The notes beneath the pieces are model-generated. The model saw only the letters and a list, made by a program, of their open reading frames with translations. It searched no databases and was not told where the DNA came from. Shown one piece after another: positions 9,035-17,173 of a DNA stretch of 64,000 bases; positions within the stretch are counted from its first letter, which is position 1; each line of letters starts with the position of its first letter. Where the stretch lies: positions 1 through 64,000 of the forward strand of contig JAFPUH010000001.1 of assembly GCA_017395505.1 (NCBI GenBank), in the 5' to 3' direction. The translations under genes and the position numbers were made by a program. This DNA is from Kiritimatiellia bacterium. GTDB lineage: Bacteria; Verrucomicrobiota; Kiritimatiellia; RFP12; UBA1067.

Positions 9035-9073
9035 ACCCCCAACGTCCATATAAATACCCCCAACGTCCATATA
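9032..9073. repeat. Perfect tandem duplication of 21 bp in the fabD leader
   Basis: The unit from AATACCCCC to CCATATA occurs twice head to tail at 9032-9052 and 9053-9073 with no mismatch. The first copy overlaps the -10 box, so the duplication lies downstream of or at the transcription start, between the divergent Crp-like and fabD genes. Confidence 0.9.
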
Positions 9074-9093
9074 TATTAAGGAGTAAAGACAAC

Positions 9094-10017
9094 ATGTCAG
9101 ACTGCTGCATCTTTGCGGGCCAGGGCGCCCAGACGCCCGGAATGGGCAAGGACTTCGCCGAGGCGGATGCCGAAGCGATGGCCCTGTTCGACAAGGCGAA
9201 CGCCGTTCTCGGGTTCGACCTGAAGAAGATCTGCTTTGAGGGTCCTGCGGAAGAGCTGACCAAATCGAACGTCTGCCAGCCGGCCATCTTCGTTACGAGC
9301 TATGCTGCGTATCTCGCGCTTCAGAAGGCGCGCAAGACCGATTTCGCCTGCGCGGCCGGCCTTTCGCTCGGCGAGTGGGGTGCGCTCTGCGTCGCGGGCG
9401 TTCTCGACTTCGATTCGACGCTCAAGGTTCTCGAGGCCCGCGGCCGCTTCATGCAGGAGGCTTGCGAGGCGACGCCCAGCGGAATGATCGCGATAGTCGG
9501 CGCCAGCGCCGAGCAGCTCTCCGCGCTCTGCGAGAAGACCGGCTGCACGGTGGCGAACATCAACTCCGCCGCCCAGCAGGTGCTCTCCGGCTCGAAGGAC
9601 GCGATAGCCGCCGCCGCGACGGCCGCCAAGGAGCTCGGCATCAAGCGCGCGATCCCGCTTGCGACGGCTGGCGCATTCCATTCTCCCTTCATGGCGCCCG
9701 CGCGCGAGAAGCTCGCGCCCGTGCTCGATACGGTCACCTTCAGCGCGCCGAAGTTCCCCGTGCTCTCGAACGTCACCGGCAAGCCGCACTCGAACGATCC
9801 CGCAGTCATCAAGGCGACGATGCTCGAGCAGGTCACCGGCACGACGAACTGGGCGGCGGATGTCGAGGCCGCCAAGGCGCTCGGCTGCACTCGCTTCGTC
9901 GAGTTCGGCCCCGGCAAGGTTCTCTCGGGTCTCGTCAAGAAGATCGACGCCGCGCTCGCCACGTGCAACGTCGGCGATCTCGCGAGCCTCGGCGAGACGG
10001 TTGCCGCGCTCGGCTGA
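9094..10017 (+). CDS. fabD: Malonyl-CoA:ACP transacylase
   Basis: Moves malonyl groups from CoA to ACP to feed fatty acid elongation. It has 307 residues, standard for FabD. The start motif IFAGQGAQ, the nucleophile Ser91 in GLSLGEW, and the catalytic His in AGAFHSPF near 195 are all present. AAGGAG lies 13 bases before ATG. fabG follows after 45 bases and acpP after that, the usual fab cluster; fabH and fabF are not in the window. It may be controlled by the divergent Crp-like protein. Confidence 0.97.
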   Translation: MSDCCIFAGQGAQTPGMGKDFAEADAEAMALFDKANAVLGFDLKKICFEGPAEELTKSNVCQPAIFVTSYAAYLALQKARKTDFACAAGLSLGEWGALCVAGVLDFDSTLKVLEARGRFMQEACEATPSGMIAIVGASAEQLSALCEKTGCTVANINSAAQQVLSGSKDAIAAAATAAKELGIKRAIPLATAGAFHSPFMAPAREKLAPVLDTVTFSAPKFPVLSNVTGKPHSNDPAVIKATMLEQVTGTTNWAADVEAAKALGCTRFVEFGPGKVLSGLVKKIDAALATCNVGDLASLGETVAALG

Positions 10018-10062
10018 GCCGCGGCGCCAACATAACGGCTTAAGAACACGAAAGGAAATACA

Positions 10063-10815
10063 ATGGCAAATCTCAAAGGCAAAGTTGCTATCGTTACCGG
10101 CGCCGCGCGCGGAATCGGTGCGGAGATCGCTAAGAAGCTCGCGTCGTGCGGTGCGGATGTCGCAGTCTGCGACCTCAAGGCCGAGTGGTGCGAAGAGACG
10201 GTCAAGGCTATCGAGGGTCTTGGCGTCAGGGCTCTCGGAATCGGCGTCAACGTCGCTGTGACCGCCGAGGTCGACGCGTGCGTCAAGGAAGTCATCGAGA
10301 AGCTCGGCCGCGTGGACATCATGGTCAACAACGCCGGCATCACGAAGGATGGCCTGCTCATGCGCATGAGCGACGAAGATTGGGATGCGGTGCTGAACGT
10401 CAACCTGAAGGGCACGTTCCTCTTCACGCGCGCGGTGGCGCGTCCGATGATGAAGAACAAGCCCGAGCCGGGAGGCGCGATAATCAACATCGCGAGCGTC
10501 GTCGGCATCATGGGCAACGCCGGCCAGGCCAACTACACGGCGTCGAAGGGCGGCGTCATCGCGCTCACCAAGACGACCGCGAAGGAGCTTGGTTCGCGCA
10601 ACATCCGCTGCAACGCCGTCGCGCCCGGGTTCATCCAGTCGAAGATGACCGACGTGCTGCCCGAAGAGGTGAAGAAGAGCTACATGGATATGATTCCGCT
10701 GAAGCGCTTCGGCACCGCCGAGGATATCGCGAAGGCCGTCGCCTGGCTCGCCGGCGATGATGCGGCCTACGTGACAGGTCAGATAATTTCCGTGAACGGA
10801 GGCATGCTGGGCTAA
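10063..10815 (+). CDS. fabG: 3-oxoacyl-ACP reductase
   Basis: NADPH-dependent SDR that reduces 3-oxoacyl-ACP in fatty acid synthesis. It has 250 residues. TGAARGIG at 12-19 is the cofactor loop and NNAG is at 89-92. The catalytic set is Asn114, Ser145, Tyr158 and Lys162 (YTASKGG). The C-terminus ends VNGGMLG as in true FabG. It sits between fabD and acpP, which makes the FabG assignment much safer than for a stray SDR. GAAAGGAAA precedes the start. Confidence 0.97.
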   Translation: MANLKGKVAIVTGAARGIGAEIAKKLASCGADVAVCDLKAEWCEETVKAIEGLGVRALGIGVNVAVTAEVDACVKEVIEKLGRVDIMVNNAGITKDGLLMRMSDEDWDAVLNVNLKGTFLFTRAVARPMMKNKPEPGGAIINIASVVGIMGNAGQANYTASKGGVIALTKTTAKELGSRNIRCNAVAPGFIQSKMTDVLPEEVKKSYMDMIPLKRFGTAEDIAKAVAWLAGDDAAYVTGQIISVNGGMLG

Positions 10816-10821
10816 CCCCCC

Positions 10822-10851
10822 TTGCAAACCAATCACAAAATAGTGTATAAT
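10822..10851 (+). promoter_or_regulatory. Promoter of acpP
   Basis: TTGCAA (10822-10827), an 18-base spacer and TATAAT (10846-10851). The acpP start follows 33 bases later with AAGGAG, so acpP has its own promoter as well as fab read-through. Confidence 0.65.
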
Positions 10852-10883
10852 ACAAACATCCAAACCACAAGGAGCAAAACATC

Positions 10884-11132
10884 ATGGCAGGTAAGCTTGA
10901 AGATCGCGTAAAAGATATCATCGTTGAGCAGCTCGGCGTTAACGGCGAGCAGGTCACGGCTGAGGCGTCGTTCATCGACGATCTCGGTGCTGATTCGCTC
11001 GACCAGGTCGAACTCATCATGGCGTTCGAGGAAGAGTTCGGCGCCGCGATTCCTGAAGAGGACGCCGAGAAGCTCACGACCGTCGGTAAGGTCGTCGAGT
11101 ACCTCAAGTCCAAGGGCTATGGCGAAGAGTAA
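10884..11132 (+). CDS. acpP: Acyl carrier protein
   Basis: An 82-residue acidic carrier of growing fatty acyl chains. Phosphopantetheine attaches to Ser38 in [12 protein letters not shown]. The [10 protein letters not shown] helix and the acidic composition are classic. It has its own promoter and ribosome site and is followed by a strong hairpin terminator, which fits a highly expressed protein. Confidence 0.98.
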   Translation: MAGKLEDRVKDIIVEQLGVNGEQVTAEASFIDDLGADSLDQVELIMAFEEEFGAAIPEEDAEKLTTVGKVVEYLKSKGYGEE

Positions 11133-11160
11133 TATCCTCGCTCGAGTCTAAATTCATCTG

Positions 11161-11192
11161 GGCGCGGGTCATCCCGCGCCTGGTGTTTTTTT
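11161..11192 (+). terminator. Rho-independent terminator of acpP
   Basis: GGCGCGGG, loop TCAT, CCCGCGCC at 11161-11180, then TGGTG and seven T. The T-run abuts the next -10 box (TTGGTATAAT), so terminator and downstream promoter are fused. Confidence 0.9.
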
Positions 11193-11194
11193 GG

Positions 11195-11200
11195 TATAAT
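11195..11200 (+). promoter_or_regulatory. Extended -10 box, leaderless start
   Basis: TTGGTATAAT, then ACTCGC, then ATG at 11207: a six-base gap, the same as for the M48 protease, SDR and GT8 genes. Confidence 0.7.
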
Positions 11201-11206
11201 ACTCGC

Positions 11207-12082
11207 ATGGACGGATTGTTCAGATTTAGTGTCGCGGGCGCGGTTGTTATTTACGCCGGCCTTGTGATGTCCGCCGAGAGGCAGCCCTACGAGCGCTACC
11301 AGTCGATTGTCGACAGGCAGATGTTCGGTGCGCCGCCGCCCGGCTTCGATCCGACCAAGCCGCCGAGCGAGGTTTCGAAGGCCGACGCGCGCGAGGCCGA
11401 GGCGCAGCTCACGAAAGAGCAGGAGCAGATAAGAAGCGCGATACACTTTTCGGTGATAAACGTGACCCCGAGCGGCGAGACGGCCGTCGGCTTCACCGAC
11501 AACGGCGACTCTAAGAATCCCGTCCACTACTACCTTAAGGTCGGCGAGCAGCGCAACGGCTGGCTCGTAAAGGAGGCCGACCCCGTCAAGGCAACGATGA
11601 CCATAGCGAAGGGCGAGGTCGAGGTTTCTCTTTCGATCGGCGGCAACTCGGCGAAGGGCGGGGCCGTCGCAAAGTCTGCGGCGGCCGGCACGGCGACGGC
11701 GACTGCGTCGATACTGCCTGCGCTGGCGAATGACGGCACGAAGCCCGGCGTGCTGGTTAACAGGCTCCAGTCTGGCGGCGGCACCCAGCTCAACTCCCTG
11801 AGGAGCAGGCGGCTTCTCCGCGAGCAGCAGCGCCAGCAGGAGGCCGCGGAGCGCGAGGCCGAGCAGGTGGCGGCAGAGGAGCGCCGCCGCGAAGACGAGG
11901 CCCGCCGCGAAGAGGAGAGGCTTCAGCGCGAGGCCGAACGTGAAGAGCAGAGGGTTCAGCTGCAGCAGATCAAGGAGGAGCTCAGGAAGGCGAGGGAGGA
12001 GCGCGAAGCGACCCAGCAGCAGGAGCAGACCCCACCTCCTCCAGATTTCGAGGAGGGCCCGCCACCTCCGGACTTCGAGTGA
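11207..12082 (+). CDS. Exported protein with basic coiled-coil tail, PulC/GspC-like N-terminus
   Basis: A 291-residue protein. A signal-anchor at about 5-23 (FRFSVAGAVVIYAGLVM) precedes YQSIVDRQMFGAPPPG, which resembles the start of GspC/PulC-type secretion proteins. A beta-rich part to about 150 and an Ala/Thr linker follow. A charged Arg/Glu/Gln helix covers about 200-275, and the tail has two PPPDFE repeats. The start at 11207 is set by the -10 box six bases upstream; an earlier in-frame codon would lie before the transcript. A link to the pilus motor genes at 59 kb is speculative. Confidence 0.75.
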   Translation: MDGLFRFSVAGAVVIYAGLVMSAERQPYERYQSIVDRQMFGAPPPGFDPTKPPSEVSKADAREAEAQLTKEQEQIRSAIHFSVINVTPSGETAVGFTDNGDSKNPVHYYLKVGEQRNGWLVKEADPVKATMTIAKGEVEVSLSIGGNSAKGGAVAKSAAAGTATATASILPALANDGTKPGVLVNRLQSGGGTQLNSLRSRRLLREQQRQQEAAEREAEQVAAEERRREDEARREEERLQREAEREEQRVQLQQIKEELRKAREEREATQQQEQTPPPPDFEEGPPPPDFE

Positions 12083-12102
12083 TTGCGGACGGAAAATTTT
12101 GG

Positions 12103-12108
12103 TATAAT
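12103..12108 (+). promoter_or_regulatory. Extended -10 promoter of the efp-polyamine operon
   Basis: TTTGGTATAAT ends at 12108. The efp start is 46 bases on with an AGGAG site, so unlike its neighbours this message has a leader rich in CAACAA. Confidence 0.7.
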
Positions 12109-12154
12109 ACAACAACAAACTTCAGACAGAAACAACAACATACAGGAGAACACA

Positions 12155-12730
12155 ATGGGCGAGGTTATTGGAGCTGGTGAACTGCACAAGGGCGTCAAGC
12201 TGTTGATTGACGGCGAACCCTGGGAAATCACCGAGTTCGACTTCTCGAAACCTGGCAAGGGTCAGGCCATCTACAACTGCAAGCTCCGCAACATGATGAC
12301 CGGCGGCGGAATGTCGAAGAGCTACCGCTCGGGCGACAAGTTCGAGAAGCCCGATCTTACGCAGCAGGACGTCACCTACTCGTACGACGACGGCACGGCG
12401 TTCGTCTTCACCGACGACAACTTCGAGGAGATCCGCGTCAGCTACGACGTCATGGGCGACAAGAAGTACTTCCTGATGGACGAGATGCAGGTCAAGGCGC
12501 TCTTCTTCAACGAGAAGGTGATCGGCGTTCAGCTGCCTCAGCTCGTCGAGCGCAAGGTGACGAAGGTCGAGCCCGGCGTCAAGGGCAACACCGCCTCGGG
12601 CAAGGTCACGAAGCCCGCGACGGTCGAGGGCGGCTACACGCTGGCCGTTCCGCTCTTCATCAACGAAGGCGACGTCATCCGCATCAACACCGAAAGCGGC
12701 GAGTACAACGACCGCGTTTCGACGAAGTGA
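12155..12730 (+). CDS. efp: Elongation factor P
   Basis: Binds the ribosome E site and rescues stalling at polyproline. It has 191 residues and three beta-barrel domains. The tip loop FSKPGKGQA carries the modifiable Lys35. The C-terminal signature INEGDVIRINTESGEYNDRV is intact. The start at 12155 has an AGGAG site; an upstream in-frame TTG at 12083 lies before the promoter. The stop overlaps the GTG start of the arginine decarboxylase by four bases, an unusual link between EF-P and polyamine synthesis. No epmA or epmB is in view. Confidence 0.97.
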   Translation: MGEVIGAGELHKGVKLLIDGEPWEITEFDFSKPGKGQAIYNCKLRNMMTGGGMSKSYRSGDKFEKPDLTQQDVTYSYDDGTAFVFTDDNFEEIRVSYDVMGDKKYFLMDEMQVKALFFNEKVIGVQLPQLVERKVTKVEPGVKGNTASGKVTKPATVEGGYTLAVPLFINEGDVIRINTESGEYNDRVSTK

Positions 12731-14172
12731 CCCTTGATCAGAACTCAACCCCACTGGCGGATGCGCTGGATGCACAGCGCATAAACCGCCTTGCGCATTT
12801 CGACGTTCCCGCGCACAAGGGGGGCAGGATGAACGCCGAGCTGCCGGAGTATTTCGGCAAGCGCTGCATGGAGCTTGATGTCAACTCCATGAAGCCCCTG
12901 GACAACCTTGGCCACCCCGTGAGTGTGATCCGCGACGCCCAGACGCTCGCGGCCGAGGCTTTCGGTGCGGACAACTCGTTCTTCATGGTCAACGGCACGA
13001 CATCCGCCGTGCAGACGATGATCTGGACGGCGTGCGGCCGCGGCGACAAGATCATCCTGCCGCGCAACGTCCACCGCAGCGCGATCAACGCGCTCGTCGT
13101 GAACGGCGCGATTCCGATCTACATCAACCCCGGCCGCGACAAGCGGCTCGGCATCCCGCTCGGCATGTCGGTCGAAGACGTCAAGAAGGCGATCAAGGAC
13201 CACCCCGACGCGAAGGCGATCCTGGTGAACAATCCGACCTACTACGGAATCTGCTCCAACCTTCGCGCGATCGTCAGGCTCGCCCATGCCGCCGGAATGC
13301 TCGTGCTCGCCGACGAGGCCCACGGCACCCACTTCTACTTCCACGAGCATCTGCCCGTCTCCGCGATGGCCGCCGGCGCCGACATGGCCGCCGCCTCGAT
13401 ACACAAGACGGGCGGTTCGCTTACCCAGAGCTCGATACTCCTCACGCGCAAGCCGGTGAATCCCGACTACGTGCGTCAGGTGATCACGCTCACCCAGTCC
13501 ACCTCGGCCTCTTACCTGCTCCTCTCTTCGCTCGACATCGCGCGCCGCAAGCTCTACTTCAAGGGCCGCTCGATGTACCAGAAGACGATGGACTTCGCGG
13601 ACTACGCGCGCGAGGAGATCAACGACCTCGGCGGATACTACGCGTTCGGCCCCGAGCTGGTCGACGGTGACGCGGCCTTCGCGTTCGACCGCACGAAGCT
13701 CTCCGTCCACACGCGCGACATCGGCCTCGCCGGCATCGAGGTCTACGACCACTTGCGCGACGACTACGGCATCCAGATCGAATTCGGCGACATCGGCAAC
13801 CTGCTGGCGATACTTTCGGCCGGCGACCGAATGATGGATGTCGAGCGCCTCATCTCGGCCCTCGCCGAGATCAAGCGTCTCCACGAGCGCAGCGCCGCCG
13901 GACTCTTCGACCACGAATACATCGACCCCGTAATCGCCATGGGCCCTCAGGAGGCGTTCTACGCGAAGAAGCGCCGCGTGCCGATGAAGGAGACGGTCGG
14001 CCTTATCGCCGGCGAATTCGTGATGAGCTATCCGCCGGGTATTCCGATCGTCGCCCCTGGCGAGCGCATCACCCCCGACGTGCTGGAGCACATCCTCTTC
14101 GCCAAGGAGAAGGGCTGCTTCATGACCGGTACCGAGGATATGAACCTCGACTATCTTCAGGTCGTAGGCTAA
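12727..14172 (+). CDS. speA: Orn/Lys/Arg decarboxylase, likely arginine decarboxylase
   Basis: Fold-type I PLP decarboxylase of 481 residues, the length of Bacillus SpeA rather than the 650-950 residue forms. The PLP lysine is in SIHKTGGSLTQS near 227, preceded by ADEAHGTHFYF. The GTG start overlaps the efp stop. Because an agmatinase gene lies two genes on, arginine is the likeliest substrate, giving agmatine; lysine or ornithine cannot be excluded from motifs alone. Confidence 0.9.
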   Translation: MTLDQNSTPLADALDAQRINRLAHFDVPAHKGGRMNAELPEYFGKRCMELDVNSMKPLDNLGHPVSVIRDAQTLAAEAFGADNSFFMVNGTTSAVQTMIWTACGRGDKIILPRNVHRSAINALVVNGAIPIYINPGRDKRLGIPLGMSVEDVKKAIKDHPDAKAILVNNPTYYGICSNLRAIVRLAHAAGMLVLADEAHGTHFYFHEHLPVSAMAAGADMAAASIHKTGGSLTQSSILLTRKPVNPDYVRQVITLTQSTSASYLLLSSLDIARRKLYFKGRSMYQKTMDFADYAREEINDLGGYYAFGPELVDGDAAFAFDRTKLSVHTRDIGLAGIEVYDHLRDDYGIQIEFGDIGNLLAILSAGDRMMDVERLISALAEIKRLHERSAAGLFDHEYIDPVIAMGPQEAFYAKKRRVPMKETVGLIAGEFVMSYPPGIPIVAPGERITPDVLEHILFAKEKGCFMTGTEDMNLDYLQVVG

Positions 14173-14183
14173 GGAGGTTTCAG

Positions 14184-15029
14184 GTGGAACTTTGGTATAC
14201 CGACCAGCATACTGACGATGTCCGCTTTTCCATGAAGGCTTCCGTGCAGGTCGCCTCGAAGAAGAGCGACGTGCAGCAGATCGACATTCTCGACACTCCT
14301 GCGTACGGGCGCGTCCTCGTGCTCGACGGCGGCCTGATGACGACCGAGAAGGACGAGTTCATCTACCACGAGATGATCACCCACGTGCCGATGGCCGTCA
14401 ACCCGAACGTCAAGAACGTTCTCGTCATCGGCGGCGGCGACGGCGGAACTGTGCGCGAGCTTACGAAGTACCGCAAGATCGAGACGATCGATCTCGTCGA
14501 GGTCGACAAGGACGTGGTGCTTCTCGCTAAGAAGTATCTGCCGTTCACCTCGTCGAAGCTCAAGGACAAGCGCGTCAGCGTCTGGTTCGAGGAGGGGCTG
14601 CGCTACGTCCGCGGCAAGAAGGCCGAGTACGACCTCATCATCGTCGACTCGTCCGATCCCTACGGTCCCGCCGAGGGTCTCTTCACGCGCGAGTTCTACG
14701 GTACCTGCTACAAGGCTCTGCGCGACGACGGTATCCTCATCAACCAGCACGAGTCGCCTTTCTACTACGCCCACCAGCGCTCGGTGCGCGACGCCCACAA
14801 GCACATCGCCGTCGAGTTCCCCGTTTCGACCGTCTACCAGTGCCACATCCCGAGCTATCCTTCGGGACACTGGCTCTTCGGCTTCGCGTCGAAGAAGTAC
14901 CATCCTATCGAAGACCTCAACGCGCCGCGATGGAACAAGCTCGGCATCCGTACGCGCTACTACAATACCGATCTCCACCGCGGTGCGTTCGCGCTGCCGA
15001 ACTACGTAAAGGATCTTCTCAGCAAATGA
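14184..15029 (+). CDS. speE: Spermidine synthase-family aminopropyltransferase
   Basis: A 281-residue aminopropyltransferase. LVIGGGDGGTVREL is the decarboxy-SAM site and IVDSSDPYGPAEGLF the putrescine/catalytic region, with tyrosines placed as in SpeE. A GTG start with AAGGAGG eight bases before it is clear. The stop overlaps the agmatinase start by ATGA. SpeE needs decarboxylated SAM from SpeD, which is not in the window, while a complete carboxyspermidine route is. The enzyme may be redundant or have another amine acceptor. Confidence 0.93.
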   Translation: MELWYTDQHTDDVRFSMKASVQVASKKSDVQQIDILDTPAYGRVLVLDGGLMTTEKDEFIYHEMITHVPMAVNPNVKNVLVIGGGDGGTVRELTKYRKIETIDLVEVDKDVVLLAKKYLPFTSSKLKDKRVSVWFEEGLRYVRGKKAEYDLIIVDSSDPYGPAEGLFTREFYGTCYKALRDDGILINQHESPFYYAHQRSVRDAHKHIAVEFPVSTVYQCHIPSYPSGHWLFGFASKKYHPIEDLNAPRWNKLGIRTRYYNTDLHRGAFALPNYVKDLLSK

Positions 15030-15868
15030 GCTTCATCGGCGCCGACAGCACCTTCGAGGACTCCCGCATCGTCATCTTCGGTGCGCCATACGACTCCACA
15101 ACGAGCTTCCGTCCCGGCACCCGCTTCGGCCCTGCCGCCGTCCGCTCCGAGTCGTTCGGCATCGAGACCTACTCGCCCTATCAGGACCGCGACCTCGAGA
15201 CCGACGTGGCCGTGCATGACGCCGGCGATCTCGAGCTTCCGTTCGGCGCGCCCGACCGTGCGCTCGCGATGATCGAGGCGAAAGCCGACGAGATACTCTC
15301 GGCGGGCAAGATACCTTTCCTATTGGGCGGCGAACACCTCGTCTCCCTCGGCGCTGTCCGCGCCGCAGCGAAGAAGTATCCCGATCTGCACATAATCCAT
15401 TTCGACGCCCACGCCGATCTTCGCGAAGACTACCTCGGCGTCAGGCTCTCCCACGCCTGCGTAATGCGCCGCTGCCACGATCTTCTCGGCGACGGACGAA
15501 TCTGGCAGTTCGGCATTCGCTCCGGCACGCGCGACGAGTTCGCCTTCATGCGCGAGGGCCACGTGACGACCGAGCCGTTCTCGGTCAACACCCTCGCCTC
15601 GCTCTCGTTTCCCGAAGGTACGCCCGTCTACCTGACGGTCGACCTCGACGTGCTGGATCCCTCGGAGTTCCCTGGCACCGGTACGCAGGAGGCTGGCGGA
15701 CTTCGCTTCACCGAGCTTCTTTCGGCGCTGACCGAGATACTGCGGCGCCTCAATGTCGTCGCCCTCGACAATGTGGAGCTTTCGCCCGGGCTGGACGCCT
15801 CGGGCCGTTCGACGGCGCTCGCGTGCAAGATACTTCGCGAGCAGCTGCTTTCGCTTGCAAGACGCTAA
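15026..15868 (+). CDS. speB: Agmatinase
   Basis: Hydrolyses agmatine to putrescine and urea. It is a 280-residue ureohydrolase. GGEH (101-104), DAHAD (127-131), SHA (142-144) and LDVLDPSEFPGTGT give the binuclear manganese ligands. The start at 15026 overlaps the speE stop by four bases. Its place between speE and the carboxynorspermidine synthase supports agmatinase over arginase or formiminoglutamase. Confidence 0.95.
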   Translation: MSFIGADSTFEDSRIVIFGAPYDSTTSFRPGTRFGPAAVRSESFGIETYSPYQDRDLETDVAVHDAGDLELPFGAPDRALAMIEAKADEILSAGKIPFLLGGEHLVSLGAVRAAAKKYPDLHIIHFDAHADLREDYLGVRLSHACVMRRCHDLLGDGRIWQFGIRSGTRDEFAFMREGHVTTEPFSVNTLASLSFPEGTPVYLTVDLDVLDPSEFPGTGTQEAGGLRFTELLSALTEILRRLNVVALDNVELSPGLDASGRSTALACKILREQLLSLARR

Positions 15869-15887
15869 CAAGAACCAGGAGTACAAT

Positions 15888-17165
15888 ATGGCCAGGGTAA
15901 TGCTAATCGGTGCGGGTGGTGTCGCGGGTGTGGCCGCGGCCAAGATGGCGCAGAATCCGGATGTGTTCGGCGAGCTGCTGATCGCCTCGCGCACGAAGTC
16001 CCGCTGCGATGCGATAAAGGCGGATATCGAAAAGCGCGGCTTCTCGAAGGGCGGCCTCAAGACCGCGATCACGACCGCCCAGCTCGACGCGATGGATGTC
16101 GCCGCGACGACGGCGATGATCCGCGAGTACAAGCCTGATCTCGTGATGAACATTGCCTTGCCGTATCAGGACCTCGCGATCATGGACGCCTGCCTCGCCG
16201 CAGGAGTCAGCTATCTCGACACAGCCAACTACGAGCCGCCGGACGAAGCGCACTTCGAGTATTCCTGGCAGTGGGCCTACCGCGAGAAGTTCGAGAAGGC
16301 CGGGCTTACGGCGATTCTCGGCTGCGGCTTCGATCCTGGCGTCACGCAGGTGTTCTCGGCCTACGCGCAGAAGCACTACTTCGACACAATCGAGACGCTC
16401 GATATCCTCGACTGCAACGGCGGCGACCACGGCTATCCTTTCGCGACGAACTTCAACCCCGAGATCAACATCCGCGAAGTCGCGGCCAAGGGCAGCTACT
16501 GGGTGGCCGATCCCGCCGCCGACAAGCCCGAGGTCGCCGTCGAGAACCGCAAGGCGTTCGACAAGGGCTGGTGGGTCGAGACTGCCCCGATGGCGATCAA
16601 GCGCGTCTACAACTTCGATCAGGTAGGCGAGAAGGACATGTACCTTCTCCACCACGAGGAGCTGGAGTCGCTCGGCTGCAACCTCAAGGGCATCAAGCGC
16701 ATCCGCTTCTTCATGACCTTCGGACAGAGCTACCTCACCCACCTCAAGTGCCTCGAGAACGTCGGCATGACGCGCATCGACCCCGTCGACTTCAAGGGAC
16801 AGAAGATCGTGCCTATCGAGTTCCTCAAGGCGCTCCTGCCCGACCCCGCCTCGCTTGGTCCGCGCACGAAGGGCAAGACGAACATCGGCTGCATCTTCCA
16901 TGGCGAGAAGGCCGGCAAGCCCGTCGACTACTACGTCTACAACGTCTGCGACCATCAGGAGTGCTACGCCGAGGTCGGCTCGCAGGCGATCAGCTACACG
17001 ACCGGCGTTCCCGCGATGATCGGCGCGAAGATGTTCCTTGAAGGCAAGTGGACCGAGAAGGGCGTTCACACCTGCGAGGAGTTCGACCCCGATCCCTTCA
17101 TGGCCGAGCTGAACGTCCAGGGTCTCCCGTGGAAGGAGACGTTCGATCCTGTCAAGGTTCCCTGA
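15888..17165 (+). CDS. Carboxynorspermidine/carboxyspermidine synthase (saccharopine dehydrogenase family)
   Basis: A 425-residue NADPH-dependent reductase that condenses aspartate semialdehyde with putrescine to carboxyspermidine. The cofactor site LIGAGGVAGVAA is at 6-17, LGCGFDPGVTQVF follows, and DILDCNGGDHGYPF is typical of the Lys1-like branch. The start at 15888 has CAGGAG. With NspC at 2.6 kb it completes the carboxyspermidine route, and with SpeA and SpeB just upstream the route runs from arginine. Confidence is high because length, motifs and neighbours agree. Confidence 0.93.
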   Translation: MARVMLIGAGGVAGVAAAKMAQNPDVFGELLIASRTKSRCDAIKADIEKRGFSKGGLKTAITTAQLDAMDVAATTAMIREYKPDLVMNIALPYQDLAIMDACLAAGVSYLDTANYEPPDEAHFEYSWQWAYREKFEKAGLTAILGCGFDPGVTQVFSAYAQKHYFDTIETLDILDCNGGDHGYPFATNFNPEINIREVAAKGSYWVADPAADKPEVAVENRKAFDKGWWVETAPMAIKRVYNFDQVGEKDMYLLHHEELESLGCNLKGIKRIRFFMTFGQSYLTHLKCLENVGMTRIDPVDFKGQKIVPIEFLKALLPDPASLGPRTKGKTNIGCIFHGEKAGKPVDYYVYNVCDHQECYAEVGSQAISYTTGVPAMIGAKMFLEGKWTEKGVHTCEEFDPDPFMAELNVQGLPWKETFDPVKVP

Positions 17166-17173
17166 CGGATCGG

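Noticed and set aside
8978-9070. N-terminal extension of the Crp-like protein with two MDVGGI repeats
   Set aside because: It is the antisense reading of the 21-bp DNA duplication and lies upstream of the likely transcription start.
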